Position numbers and translations under genes: made by a program. This document shows, one piece after another, positions 9,901-18,545 of a DNA stretch of 52,191 nucleotides. Where the stretch lies: positions 1-52,191 of the forward strand of contig JAUNXU010000004.1 of NCBI GenBank assembly GCA_030539615.1, read 5' to 3'. The notes beneath the pieces are model-generated. The model was not told where the DNA came from, searched no databases, and was given only the letters and a program-made list of their open reading frames with translations. The stretch is from Methanobacteriaceae archaeon. GTDB taxonomy: Archaea; Methanobacteriota; Methanobacteria; Methanobacteriales; Methanobacteriaceae. Every line of letters begins with the position of its first letter. The first letter of the stretch is position 1.

Positions 9901-9913
9901 TAACCTTAGGTTA
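9901..9913. promoter_or_regulatory. Heat-shock operator-like site 2
   Basis: A second TAAC-CTTAG-GTTA, exactly 44 bases after site 1 and inside the same longer block (TATATAACCTTAGGTTACTA). The spacing is close to four helical turns, so bound dimers could lie on about the same face of the DNA. Confidence 0.65.
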
Positions 9914-9945
9914 CTAAAGTGTAATTAGTGAAATGAAAATTTATA

Positions 9946-9958
9946 TAACTTTAGGTAA
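9946..9958. promoter_or_regulatory. Degenerate heat-shock operator-like site 3 at the grpE promoter
   Basis: TAAC-TTTAG-GTAA, a weaker version of sites 1 and 2, 45 bases after site 2. It overlaps the TTATATAA element at 9941-9948, the best TATA candidate for the rightward grpE operon, whose ATG is at 10035. Binding would block grpE-dnaK transcription. Confidence 0.5.
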
Positions 9959-10034
9959 TTTTAATAATAGATCCTTTAAAACATTAAAAAAAACAGATCA
10001 GAGATATAAAAAATAAAAAACACAAGGTGACTAA

Positions 10035-10646
10035 ATGAAAAAAAATAATGAAAAAGAAGAAAAACAAGAACACCCCGAAAAAGACGAAAAAATTAACAAC
10101 CAAGAAAAACAAGAAGAAAAAGAAGAACCTGAAGAAACAAAAGAAGAACAACTAGAAAAACAAGTAGAAGAATACAAAGAAAAAATGCAAAGAATTCGAG
10201 CAGATTTTGATAACTTCCAAAAAAGATCTGAAAAAGAAAAAGAAGAATTTGTAAAATACGCCAATGAAGGATTAATATTAAAAGTTCTGGAGGCATACGA
10301 AGACTTAGGTCGAGCACTAGAAGTTAAAAAAACAGAAGATCTTAAAGAAGGAGTCGAATTAATTTATAAAAAATTAACAAAAATCCTAAAAGATGAAGGA
10401 TTAGAAGAAATAAAAACAGTAAATGAAAAATTCGACCCATATAAACATGAAGCTCTTCTAGTTGAAAAAACAGACAAATATGACAATAATACAGTCATAG
10501 AAGAACTAGCAAAAGGCTACAGTCTAAAATCAAAAGTAATTAAATACGCAAAAGTTAAAGTATCAAAAAATAATACTCAAAAAAATAATCAAAAAAAAAA
10601 CAAGGTGATAAATTATGGCAAAACAAGAAAAAGTAATAGGAATTGA
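10035..10646 (+). CDS. grpE: Nucleotide exchange factor GrpE
   Basis: Co-chaperone that releases ADP from DnaK. Of 203 residues, the first ~50 are a Lys/Glu-rich tail, followed by the long dimer helix ([33 protein letters not shown]) and the C-terminal beta-domain with [12 protein letters not shown] and the [17 protein letters not shown] ending typical of GrpE. AGGTGA precedes the ATG. The last ~10 codons overlap the start of dnaK by 32 bases in another frame, so the C-terminal tail after KVSKNN is probably unconstrained. Archaeal grpE-dnaK-dnaJ sets are generally thought to come from bacteria. Confidence 0.95.
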   Translation: MKKNNEKEEKQEHPEKDEKINNQEKQEEKEEPEETKEEQLEKQVEEYKEKMQRIRADFDNFQKRSEKEKEEFVKYANEGLILKVLEAYEDLGRALEVKKTEDLKEGVELIYKKLTKILKDEGLEEIKTVNEKFDPYKHEALLVEKTDKYDNNTVIEELAKGYSLKSKVIKYAKVKVSKNNTQKNNQKKNKVINYGKTRKSNRN

Positions 10647-12480
10647 TTTAGGAACAAGTAACAGTGCAGCAGCAGCTTTAATCGGAGGAAAACCAACAAT
10701 AATCCCAAGTGCAGAAGGAGCAACCCAATACGGTAAATCTTTCCCAAGTCATGTTGCATTTACTGATGACGGAGAAATATTAGTAGGAGAACCAGCAAGA
10801 AGACAAGCAGTAACAAACCCTGAAAATACAATAAGTGCAATTAAAAGAAAAATGGGAACAGATTATAAAGTAAATATACAAGGAAAAAATTACACACCAC
10901 AAGAAATATCAGCACTTATCTTACAAAAAATTAAAAAAGATGCAGAAACATTCTTAGGAGAACCAGTAACAAAAGCAGTAATTACAGTCCCAGCATATTT
11001 CAATGATAACCAAAGAACTGCAACTAAAGATGCAGGAAAAATAGCAGGACTTCAAGTAGAAAGATTAGTAAACGAACCAACAGCAGCAAGTCTTGCATAT
11101 GGAATAGATAAAACTGATGAAGAAGATGCAAATATTTTAGTATTCGATTTAGGTGGAGGAACATTAGATGTAACCATCATGGAATTCGGAGAAGGAATAT
11201 TTGAAGTAAAATCCACTAGTGGAGATACCAATCTTGGTGGAACAGATATGGATACAGCAGTAATGAAATATCTTGCAGAAGAATTCAAAAAAGAAAAAGG
11301 AATAGATCTTTTAAATGATGATCAAGCTGCACAAAGATTAAGAGAAGCATCAGAAAAAGCAAAAATAGAATTATCAACAACATTAACAACTGATATAAAT
11401 TTACCATTCATAACTGCTACTCAAGACGGACCACAACACTTAAACACCACATTAAGTAGAGCAAAACTCGAAGAAATTGTAGACTCAATCATATCTAAAT
11501 GTGGTCAACCTATAGACCAAGCAATCAATGATGCTAAAATGAATAAAAATGAAATTAATAAAATCATTCTCGTAGGAGGACCTACCAGAATGCCTGCAAT
11601 CCAAAAATATGTTGAAAACTTTGTAGGTAAAAAAGTAGAAAGAGGAATAGACCCAATGGAATGTGTAGCTATGGGAGCTGCAATCCAAGGAGGAGTATTA
11701 GCAGGAGAAATTGATGACTTAGTACTTTTAGATGTAACCCCACTATCATTAGGAATAGAAACTATGGGTGCAGTATCTACAAAACTCATAGAAAGAAACA
11801 CCACAATTCCAGCTAAAAAAAGTCAAATATTTACAACAGCAGCAGATAATCAAACTTCAGTAGATATTCATGTTCTTCAAGGTGAACGTCCAATGGCAAA
11901 TGATAACACTACTTTAGGAAGATTCCAATTAGTAGGAATACCAGCAGCACCACGTGGAACACCACAAATTGAAGTAACTTTTGATATAGATGCAAATGGT
12001 ATATTAAATGTATCTGCAAAAGATCAAGGAACAGGAAAAGAACAAAAAATCACAATTACAGCATCAAGTAAATTATCTGATGAAGAAATAGAACAAAAAG
12101 TAAAAGAAGCAGAAGAACACGCAGAAGAAGATAAAAAAAGACAAGAAGAAATAGAAATAAGAAACACAGCAGATTCAATGGTATACACAGCAGATAAAAC
12201 ATTAGAAGATTTAAAAGATCAAATAGATGATGATAAAAAAGAAGAAATTAAAACACAACAACAAGAACTCAAAGATGCAATAGAAAAAGATGAACTTGAT
12301 GAAATCAAAGAAAAATCAGACAAATTAAGTGAAACCATACAAAAAGTAGGAGCTGAAATATATCAAAAAGCAGCTGAAGCACAACAACAAGCACAAGCAC
12401 AACAAGATCAAACACAAGACAATAGTACCACAGCTAACAATGACGATACAATAGATGCAGATTTCCAGAAAAAAGAATAA
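10615..12480 (+). CDS. dnaK: Molecular chaperone DnaK (Hsp70)
   Basis: ATP-dependent Hsp70 of 621 residues. The ATPase domain has the phosphate-1 motif [13 protein letters not shown] at the start, [19 protein letters not shown], phosphate-2 [15 protein letters not shown] and the adenosine motif [13 protein letters not shown]. The substrate-binding domain follows from about residue 365 ([15 protein letters not shown]), then a helical lid and a Gln/Ala-rich tail ending [17 protein letters not shown] lies upstream of the ATG inside the end of grpE, indicating translational coupling. A gap of 155 AT-rich bases separates it from dnaJ. Confidence 0.98.
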   Translation: MAKQEKVIGIDLGTSNSAAAALIGGKPTIIPSAEGATQYGKSFPSHVAFTDDGEILVGEPARRQAVTNPENTISAIKRKMGTDYKVNIQGKNYTPQEISALILQKIKKDAETFLGEPVTKAVITVPAYFNDNQRTATKDAGKIAGLQVERLVNEPTAASLAYGIDKTDEEDANILVFDLGGGTLDVTIMEFGEGIFEVKSTSGDTNLGGTDMDTAVMKYLAEEFKKEKGIDLLNDDQAAQRLREASEKAKIELSTTLTTDINLPFITATQDGPQHLNTTLSRAKLEEIVDSIISKCGQPIDQAINDAKMNKNEINKIILVGGPTRMPAIQKYVENFVGKKVERGIDPMECVAMGAAIQGGVLAGEIDDLVLLDVTPLSLGIETMGAVSTKLIERNTTIPAKKSQIFTTAADNQTSVDIHVLQGERPMANDNTTLGRFQLVGIPAAPRGTPQIEVTFDIDANGILNVSAKDQGTGKEQKITITASSKLSDEEIEQKVKEAEEHAEEDKKRQEEIEIRNTADSMVYTADKTLEDLKDQIDDDKKEEIKTQQQELKDAIEKDELDEIKEKSDKLSETIQKVGAEIYQKAAEAQQQAQAQQDQTQDNSTTANNDDTIDADFQKKE

Positions 12481-12635
12481 ACATCTAAAATAATCCCCTC
12501 CTACAATTAATTTTTTTTAAAAAAAAAAGAAAAACTCAAAAAAAAAATAAATAACTTATTCTAATAAAAATAAAGAATAATATTATAACAATAATAAAAA
12601 AAATAACAAAGAATAAAAGGGGAGAAAGATAAATC

Positions 12636-13793
12636 ATGGCAGAAAAAAGAGATTATTACGATGTTCTAGGCGTAGATAAAACTGCAGACAAGAAAACAAT
12701 AAAAAAAGCCTACCGAAAACTAGCAATGAAATATCACCCAGACGTAAGTAAAGAAGAAGATGCAACAGAAAAATTCAAAGAAATAAGTGAAGCATATGGT
12801 GTACTCTCAGATGAAGAGAAAAAAGCAAGATATGATCAATATGGACATGCTGGAATGGATGGATATAGTCAAGAAGATATATTCAACAATATAAATTTCG
12901 AAGATATATTCAGAGGATTTGGATTTGGACAAAGAGGACAAAACCAAGGCGGATTTGGAAGTATTTTTGATTTATTTGGATTTGGAGGTCAAAACTCAGC
13001 ACAACAAATGCAAGGAGATGACGTAATAGAAAATTTAGAAATTACATTAGAAGAAGTACTAACAGGTGCAACAAAGGATATGAAATTACGACACAAAGTA
13101 ACATGTCCAGAATGTAATGGAACAAAAGGAACAAATTCACAAACATGTCCAGAATGTAATGGAGCAGGACAAACAAGAAAAGTTCAAAATACACCATTAG
13201 GACAATTTGCAACAGTATCCCCATGTCAAAAATGTCAAGGAGAAGGACAAATAGTGGAAAATCCATGTCAAAAATGTCATGGAACAGGAATTATTCGAAA
13301 ATCAACAACTATTTCTATAAATGTTCCACCAGGTGTTGAAACAGGTTCACGATTAAGAGTTCCTGGAGAAGGAAATGCTGGTCCAAACAATATCCCACCA
13401 GGAGATTTATATGTTAATATAAAAGTTTTAAAACATAAATTATTCCAAAGAGAAGGATCAAATCTATTTTATGATATGCCAATTAGTTATGTACATGCTT
13501 GTCTAGGTGGAGAAGTAGAAATACCTACTCTTGATGGAAAAGCTTCACTTAAAATACCAGCTGGAACACAAAGTGAAACTACTTTTAAATTAAGAGGAGA
13601 AGGAGTTCCTCAAATTCAATGGAATAGTAAAGGAAACTTATATGTTAAAATAAAAGTAGTTGTACCTAAAAAATTATCACAAAAACAAAAAGAAATATTA
13701 CATGAATTTGCAGATGCAAGTGGTGAAGAAATATCCACACAAGAAAAAGGATTTTTTGATAAAGTAAAAGAATCTTTTAAACCACAAGAATAA
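12636..13793 (+). CDS. dnaJ: Co-chaperone DnaJ (Hsp40)
   Basis: Type I Hsp40 of 385 residues that stimulates DnaK. The J domain (residues 5-68) carries the essential HPD (KYHPDVSK). It is followed by a Gly/Phe region ([15 protein letters not shown]), four zinc-binding CxxCxGxG-type motifs ([36 protein letters not shown]) and the C-terminal peptide-binding domain. A GGGGAGA ribosome site lies upstream. The 155-base gap after dnaK could contain its own promoter, but no third TAAC-N5-GTTA operator is visible in it. Confidence 0.97.
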   Translation: MAEKRDYYDVLGVDKTADKKTIKKAYRKLAMKYHPDVSKEEDATEKFKEISEAYGVLSDEEKKARYDQYGHAGMDGYSQEDIFNNINFEDIFRGFGFGQRGQNQGGFGSIFDLFGFGGQNSAQQMQGDDVIENLEITLEEVLTGATKDMKLRHKVTCPECNGTKGTNSQTCPECNGAGQTRKVQNTPLGQFATVSPCQKCQGEGQIVENPCQKCHGTGIIRKSTTISINVPPGVETGSRLRVPGEGNAGPNNIPPGDLYVNIKVLKHKLFQREGSNLFYDMPISYVHACLGGEVEIPTLDGKASLKIPAGTQSETTFKLRGEGVPQIQWNSKGNLYVKIKVVVPKKLSQKQKEILHEFADASGEEISTQEKGFFDKVKESFKPQE

Positions 13794-13882
13794 TTTCAAT
13801 ATATGAAAACATATAAATACCATCATAAATATAAAGATTAATTTAAAGACATATAAAAAAAATAAACCCAAAAACCTTTTTT

Positions 13883-13904
13883 ACTGACAAAAGTCAGTTT
13901 TTAC
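13883..13904 (+). terminator. Hairpin terminator after dnaJ
   Basis: ACTGAC-AAAA-GTCAGT forms a perfect six-pair stem with a four-base loop, followed at once by a T run and further T-rich sequence. It lies 90 bases after the dnaJ stop and before the initiator tRNA, so it plausibly ends the chaperone transcript. Confidence 0.55.
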
Positions 13905-14004
13905 ATAACATTTTTTTATTTTTTTTAAAAAAACATTTAAAAAATGAAAAAGAAAACATTTAAATATAATGTTATACATAAGATATAGTATAAGTTAAAT
14001 AGAT

Positions 14005-14081
<77 letters not shown>

Positions 14082-14177
14082 AAAATTATAAACTATTTTT
14101 AAATTATTATTATAAAATTTTAATTACTTTATGAAAATTTTCTTAAAAAAATAATATATTATTAATAGCAATCTAAA

Positions 14178-14517
14178 AAAATATAGTAAGCTGAAGTGCA
14201 GTTAACGGTTTATAATAAACTGAGGAAACTCCACCCACTATACAGAAATCAGGATGTTTTTAATTAACATACATTGAGAATTGTGACCCTAGTATAGAAA
14301 CGATACAACTTTCATTATTGCTTTGAAAAATGATACAAATAAGTTGATGATGCTTATGAAAGTTGGTGAAACGACTAATCCCTGAAGTGCAAGAGTATAA
14401 TTATTGTCACTTAATAATATTTTCTGTAATATAAATGACAAGGTAACTCGCTACAAGATTAATACTGCAAGATTAATATCTAACATAAGGTGGGTTACTC
14501 TCAGCAGGCTATATTTT
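14178..14517 (+). ncRNA. rnpB: RNase P RNA
   Basis: Catalytic RNA of RNase P, which trims tRNA 5' leaders. The signature region GAGGAAACTCCACCCAC followed by ACAGAAATCAGGATG is present near 14221-14256, and the second conserved region appears as AAACGACTAATCCCTGAAGTGCAAG-like sequence near 14368-14395. The 5' AAAATATAG (14178-14186) pairs with 3' CTATATTTT (14509-14517) to form helix P1, which fixes the ends. The 3' part contains AAGGTGGGTTACTC, which pairs back towards the CCACCCAC region. It has the order expected of archaeal type A RNA. It sits just after initiator tRNA-Met on the same strand. Confidence 0.92.
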
Positions 14518-14573
14518 CAATATATTAAAAAAAAAAGAATAATTTTAAAAGTAAAATTAATTAAATTATATAT

Positions 14574-15029
14574 TTATTCAAGTTCTAAATCATCTACTCG
14601 TTTTTCAAGATTATCTATTCGTTCATCATTAGTTTCTTTATATTCATTAAAACTTGATTCAATACTATTAATATTTTCTGTTAAATGATCATATTTTGTA
14701 TTTATATCATTTAAATCAGAATGTGTTACTAAATCCCAATCATTAATTACTTCTTCACTTTTTTCATCTAAAAATTTATCGATTCTTTGTGAGAAATTAT
14801 CAGTCATTTCAGTATCATTTACTTTTTCTTTAATTTTTCCACTCATATCATTAAATCTATTTGAAAAATTATTGATATTTTCATCATTATGCATTTTTTC
14901 ATTTATACCTGCTGTTTGTGCATGTATTTCTTGATATATTCTATTATTAGTACTTTCTAAATAATAATATACTAACACTAATATTGCTATTATCAAGATG
15001 ATTAATGCTATTATACCCATAGTTTCCAT
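14574..15029 (-). CDS. Membrane-anchored coiled-coil protein
   Basis: A 151-residue protein of unknown function. One membrane helix at residues 5-26 (IIALIILIIAILVLVYYYL) is followed by a long charged helical region with heptad-like spacing that ends IDNLEKRVDDLELE. The short N-terminus suggests the coiled coil faces either side; topology cannot be read with confidence. The start is at the first ATG; a second ATG lies two codons later. The gene follows, by a 24-base gap, a second protein of the same architecture, so the two are likely an operon and might interact through their coiled coils. Confidence 0.6.
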   Translation of the reverse strand: METMGIIALIILIIAILVLVYYYLESTNNRIYQEIHAQTAGINEKMHNDENINNFSNRFNDMSGKIKEKVNDTEMTDNFSQRIDKFLDEKSEEVINDWDLVTHSDLNDINTKYDHLTENINSIESSFNEYKETNDERIDNLEKRVDDLELE

Positions 15030-15053
15030 GGTTAATCAGTCCTTTTATAAAAA

Positions 15054-15449
15054 TTAATATTTTTTTAATTTTGATTCTTTTTTATCTAATTCTTCAGATA
15101 ATTTTTTTAGTTTAACTAGTTCTGTTTCTGCTTCTAATTTTTCTACTCTTTCATTAACTTCTGTATTTAAATATCCTATTTTTTGCATTATTTGATCAGT
15201 ATCATCTTTTATAGCATCAAGGCGTTCTTGTTGTTCTTTTGGAATTCGTGTTAATGTTTCTCTTCTTCTTTTTTCTTCTAGATCTTTTTCAACTAAATTA
15301 ATCTTTTTAAGTTCAGTTTGTTTTTCTAATAGTAATACATTATGTTTAGCTTCATTTACTTTACGCCATTCTCTTACTATTACAATTAAACCTAAAAGTA
15401 TAATTATGGCTAATGCTATTGCTATTATATATTCCTGAGAAAGTATCAT
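15054..15449 (-). CDS. Membrane-anchored coiled-coil protein
   Basis: A 131-residue protein with a hydrophobic segment at residues 7-25 (YIIAIALAIIILLGLIVIV) and a continuous charged coiled coil through LEKQTELKKINLVEKDLEEK to KKLSEELDKKESKLKKY. GGGGGAT upstream of the ATG supports the start. It is the first gene of a two-gene minus-strand unit. I do not recognise a family; scaffold or membrane-tether roles are only guesses. Confidence 0.6.
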   Translation of the reverse strand: MILSQEYIIAIALAIIILLGLIVIVREWRKVNEAKHNVLLLEKQTELKKINLVEKDLEEKRRRETLTRIPKEQQERLDAIKDDTDQIMQKIGYLNTEVNERVEKLEAETELVKLKKLSEELDKKESKLKKY

Positions 15450-15622
15450 AAAATTAATCCCCCTATTCTATTATTATTTAATGATATAACTATATACATT
15501 AAAGATTATTTAAAACTTATTGTAATTTTTTTAATATGCTTATTTAACTATTGAATATTATAATATAGTAATAGAAGAGAAAAAATAAATCAAAAAAAAA
15601 TAAGGAATAGTGATTTAATAAA

Positions 15623-16600
15623 ATGTTTGAAAATTATGAAAAAGCTGGAAAAATAGCTTCAAGACTTCGTAAAGAAGCTAGTAAAAAAGCTGTAGCAGGT
15701 ACAAAAGTAGTTGATTTAATTGATTATATTGAAGGAGAAATTCTTGCTACAGGAGCAGGAATTGCATTTCCATTTAATGTTTCTATTAATAATATGGCAG
15801 CTCATTACACCTCAGCTCCAGGTGATGATACATTATTATGTAATGGAGATCTTGTAAAACTAGATCTTGGTGCTGAAGTTGATGGTTATATTGCAGATAC
15901 TGCAGTTAGTATAATTGTTGAAGGAGAAAATAAAGATATTGTTGATGAAAATGGTAAAAAACTAAAACAACCAGGAAGACTTGATGATGGAAATCCTGAA
16001 GTTACAACTGAAGAATTAGAATTAAGTCAAGATCTTATTGAAGCTTCAAGTGCTGGTTTAGAAGCAGCAATTAGTTTAATAAAACCTGGTATTACTCTTG
16101 GAGAAGTAGGTACTGTAATTGAAAAAACAATTAATGATAAAGGATATAAACCTATTGCTAATCTTACAGGACATAGTCTTGAACAATGGGAACTACATGC
16201 AGGTTTATCAGTCCCTAATATTGCTGATAAAAATGATCATGTATTAAAAGAAGGAGATCATCTTGCAATTGAACCTTTTGCAACAAATGGTGTAGGTCTT
16301 GTTAAAGATGTTCCACAACATTATATTTATAAATATCTTCGTAATGTACCTTTAAGACAACCACAATCTAAAAAATTATTAAAAAGAATTGCTACAAAAC
16401 ATACATATCTTCCTTTTGCACGTAGATGGTTCTTAGATCAATATAATGAACATGAATTAAATAGAAATCTCAGACCCCTTATTACATCACGAGCAATTTA
16501 TCCATATAATGCTTTACAAGAAAAAAGTGGTTGTAGAATTGCTCAAACAGAACATACTATAATTATTGAATCTGATGGTTGTTTTGTAACAACAAGATAA
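15623..16600 (+). CDS. map: Methionine aminopeptidase, type II
   Basis: Removes the initiator methionine from nascent proteins. The pita-bread metal site is complete: two aspartates in VKLDLGAEVDGYIADTAVSI, histidine in LTGHSLEQWELHAG, glutamate in HLAIEPFAT and a final glutamate in AQTEHTIIIES. The ~60-residue insertion between the His and the last Glu (residues ~225-300) marks the type II archaeal/eukaryotic class; 325 aa is a little longer than usual, with an acidic insert around residues 115-135. The stop codon TAA (16598-16600) is also the first three bases of the TAATT target duplication of the adjoining insertion element. Confidence 0.95.
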   Translation: MFENYEKAGKIASRLRKEASKKAVAGTKVVDLIDYIEGEILATGAGIAFPFNVSINNMAAHYTSAPGDDTLLCNGDLVKLDLGAEVDGYIADTAVSIIVEGENKDIVDENGKKLKQPGRLDDGNPEVTTEELELSQDLIEASSAGLEAAISLIKPGITLGEVGTVIEKTINDKGYKPIANLTGHSLEQWELHAGLSVPNIADKNDHVLKEGDHLAIEPFATNGVGLVKDVPQHYIYKYLRNVPLRQPQSKKLLKRIATKHTYLPFARRWFLDQYNEHELNRNLRPLITSRAIYPYNALQEKSGCRIAQTEHTIIIESDGCFVTTR

Positions 16601-16602
16601 TT

Positions 16603-16680
16603 GAGGTTGTGCCTCATTAGTATTTTTTTATTTCTTAAATTTTTTTTATATTGTTTTTTGTTGATTTTTTTTTAGTTTTT
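16603..16680 (+). repeat. Left terminal inverted repeat of the insertion sequence
   Basis: Begins GAGGTTGTGCCTCATTAGTA and runs through T-rich sequence to AGTTT near 16680. The transposase's shifted reading frame ends inside it (stop at 16646-16648). Confidence 0.75.
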
Positions 16681-17793
16681 TATTGTTAATTTCTTTTAGT
16701 TTTTTATGTGTTCTGTATCCGAAGTCTGATATTATTTTCATATCTTTTATTGTTTCTTGGATTTTTTCAGGTGGTTTATTTTCTTCTTTTAGTATTTGTG
16801 TGATTGTTTTATGTGTTTTTTCAACTACGGTATTAGTAAGTTGTGGTCTGATCCTTTTTGTGTTACAAGTGTTGTTAATATTATTCCATGTTTGTTATCT
16901 ACTAATATTTGTTCATTGTACTCTGCACTCATATTTCCTTTTTTATTGGGCATCCAGTAAGCTTCAGGATCCATATAATTTACTATATTTTTACCATTTT
17001 TAATTAATTCTTCTTGGCATTTATCTAATTTAGTTAGTATTTCTTGTCTGTTTTCTGGTTTATCTTGTGCTTGTTTTAATATCATTTTTGAATTGAATTT
17101 TAATTTATCAATTCTTTCATCTTTGGTTTCTTGTTTGGTTTCTTGTTTGGTTTCTTTTCTATTTTTGGTTTTTAGGGGTGTTAAATTATTTAAATTTTGT
17201 TCTATGACTTTTCTTGTTTGGTATTCTTCTGGTACTTTTTGTCCTTCTGTTTTATTGTATATTTTATTTTCTTCTTGATCTACTTTAATACTTTCTTCTA
17301 TCATTTCTTTTAGAATTTTAATTTCATTCATACTTAAATTCTTATAAGGAGATGCATTAGCTTTAGTTTTTGTTTCATCAACTGATACTTTAGTTAATCC
17401 AACCATGTTAGCTTTTTTAGCAACAGCAATACTTGCTAAAAATGTTTTTTCAATTAGTTCATCATTATCAATTTTAAATCTAGCTATTGTTCTGTAAGAT
17501 GATTCTTGCATACCTGCAAGATACATGAAAACTATATTTTCTCTTACTAATTTTGCAATTTTACGAGAAGAATATGTTTGATAAAACAAAGCCATAATAA
17601 CTATTCTAAGAAGTAATTTTCGTGAATATGCTTTTTGACCACATTTAACCTTATACTCTTTATCAATATAACTAAAATCTATAGAATCCACAACATTCTC
17701 TAAAAAATAACATAAATCATCTTCTTGAATTTTCTCTTTTAAATTAATTGGAAGTAATAATTGCTGCCCAATACTATCCTCTTTCAATGCCAT
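16646..17793 (-). pseudogene. Frameshifted, C-terminally truncated transposase (IS1182/IS5-like)
   Basis: The intact frame runs 17793 to 16825 (322 aa). It has the N-terminal DUF772-like region (RKLLLRIVIMALFYQTYSSRK, MYLAGMQESSYRTIARFK) and the first catalytic block VSVDETKTKANASPYK. After SDHNLLIP a one-base deletion near 16825-16830 introduces a stop; the next frame continues sensibly as VVEKTHKTITQILKEEN and IISDFGYRTHKKLKEIN, then ends at 16646 inside the terminal repeat. The rest of the catalytic domain, including the final acidic residue, is missing. The product cannot be an active transposase, although the ends could still be moved by an intact relative. Confidence 0.85.
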
Positions 17794-17864
17794 AAAAAAT
17801 CACCAATAAATTAATTATACTCCATATAATATATTTATAAACCGTTATATTTAAATATACGCAT

Positions 17865-17912
17865 TTTAAACAACAAAAAATATAGAAAATATTATTAATG
17901 TGTCACAGCCTC
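17865..17912 (-). repeat. Internal copy of the insertion-sequence end
   Basis: Reading leftward from 17912 the sequence GAGGCTGTGACACATTAATA resembles both outer ends (GAGGTTGTG-C-CATTA-TA) but differs from them more than they differ from one another. It lies upstream of the transposase start, where the element's true right end is expected. Confidence 0.6.
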
Positions 17913-17913
17913 A

Positions 17914-17989
17914 CAAACTAAAAAAAAACCCAACAAAAAACAATATAAAAAAAATTTAAGAAATAAAAATACTAATGAGACACAACCTC
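17914..17989 (-). repeat. Right outer terminal inverted repeat
   Basis: Inverted near-copy of 16603-16680, including the ATTTCTTAAATT block and the TTGTTTTTTGTTG block. It abuts the internal end at 17912 and is bordered outside by the TAATT duplication. Confidence 0.75.
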
Positions 17990-18026
17990 TAATTTATTTA
18001 AAAAAAAGATAGTTTAATGAAGAATT

Positions 18027-18539
18027 TTAGAATTCATATTCTTTTTCTTCTAATTTTATTTCTGGTTTTTCTAATTTTAATTCATCATATACCATAGTTA
18101 TTGCTTCTGATATTGCATTTTTAACTTTATCAGTTAATCCTAATTCAACATAAGGAGAACTTACAGTTTCTGGTTGACAAACTAATACTTTTATTTCACA
18201 ATGATTTTTAAAATCATCAAAAGGATCTGTTACACCAATTGAATGTGGATCATCATATTTACCTTTAGGAGTTTCATCAATATCCAATAATTTTAAAGTT
18301 CCTGGTTCTTCATTAATATCCATAATATCAATTAATATCATTTTTTTCCAACGAGGATTAGGTAATGAAAATACATAATGAGGTGCAGATGTTCCCCCAT
18401 CAACTAATTGTATACCATCAGGTAATGGATATTCTTTATTTATTCTTTCCATTTCTTGTATTACTCCGGGTCCAAAACCATCATCTTTAAATAATACATT
18501 TCCACATCCTATTATCATTATATCTGCATCATATAACAT
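18027..18539 (-). CDS. frhD: F420-reducing hydrogenase maturation protease (peptidase M52, FrhD type)
   Basis: Endopeptidase that removes the C-terminal tail of a [NiFe] hydrogenase large subunit after nickel insertion. The N-terminal Rossmann-like motif IMIIGCGNVLFKDDGFGPGVIQEM contains the conserved G-GN--DDG-G and the first metal ligand; the aspartate in LIDIMDI and the histidine further on (DDPHSIGVTDPFDDF) fit the remaining nickel-sensing site. The 170-residue length and the LVDGGTSAPH segment fit FrhD rather than HycI. It starts 6 bases after the hypF stop on the same strand, so the two maturation genes form an operon. No hydrogenase structural genes are in the window. Confidence 0.85.
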   Translation of the reverse strand: MLYDADIMIIGCGNVLFKDDGFGPGVIQEMERINKEYPLPDGIQLVDGGTSAPHYVFSLPNPRWKKMILIDIMDINEEPGTLKLLDIDETPKGKYDDPHSIGVTDPFDDFKNHCEIKVLVCQPETVSSPYVELGLTDKVKNAISEAITMVYDELKLEKPEIKLEEKEYEF

Positions 18540-18545
18540 TTTATC

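Larger units (their letters stand above)
16603..17989. mobile_element. Degenerate insertion sequence with terminal inverted repeats and TAATT target duplication
   Basis: Left end 16603-16680 (GAGGTTGTGCCTCATTAGTA...) is matched in inverted orientation by 17914-17989 (...TACTAATGAGACACAACCTC), with few differences. TAATT flanks both sides (16598-16602 and 17990-17994), a clean five-base target duplication. A further copy of the end motif (reading inward GAGGCTGTGACACATTAATA) ends at 17912, just inside the right arm, so the right side carries two ends back to back. The transposase within is broken. The element inserted exactly at the stop codon of map. Confidence 0.8.

Noticed and set aside
10031-10317. 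Two minus-strand open frames over grpE
   Set aside because: They are complements of the Lys/Glu-rich N-terminal part of grpE.
13883-13898. Treating the hairpin after dnaJ as a third copy of the 54-bp dispersed repeat
   Set aside because: Only the TGACTTTTGTC core is shared; the flanks differ, and a simple terminator hairpin is enough to explain it.
14404-14688. A 94-codon plus-strand open frame
   Set aside because: It lies over the 3' half of RNase P RNA and the end of an opposite-strand gene and has no ribosome site or recognisable sequence.
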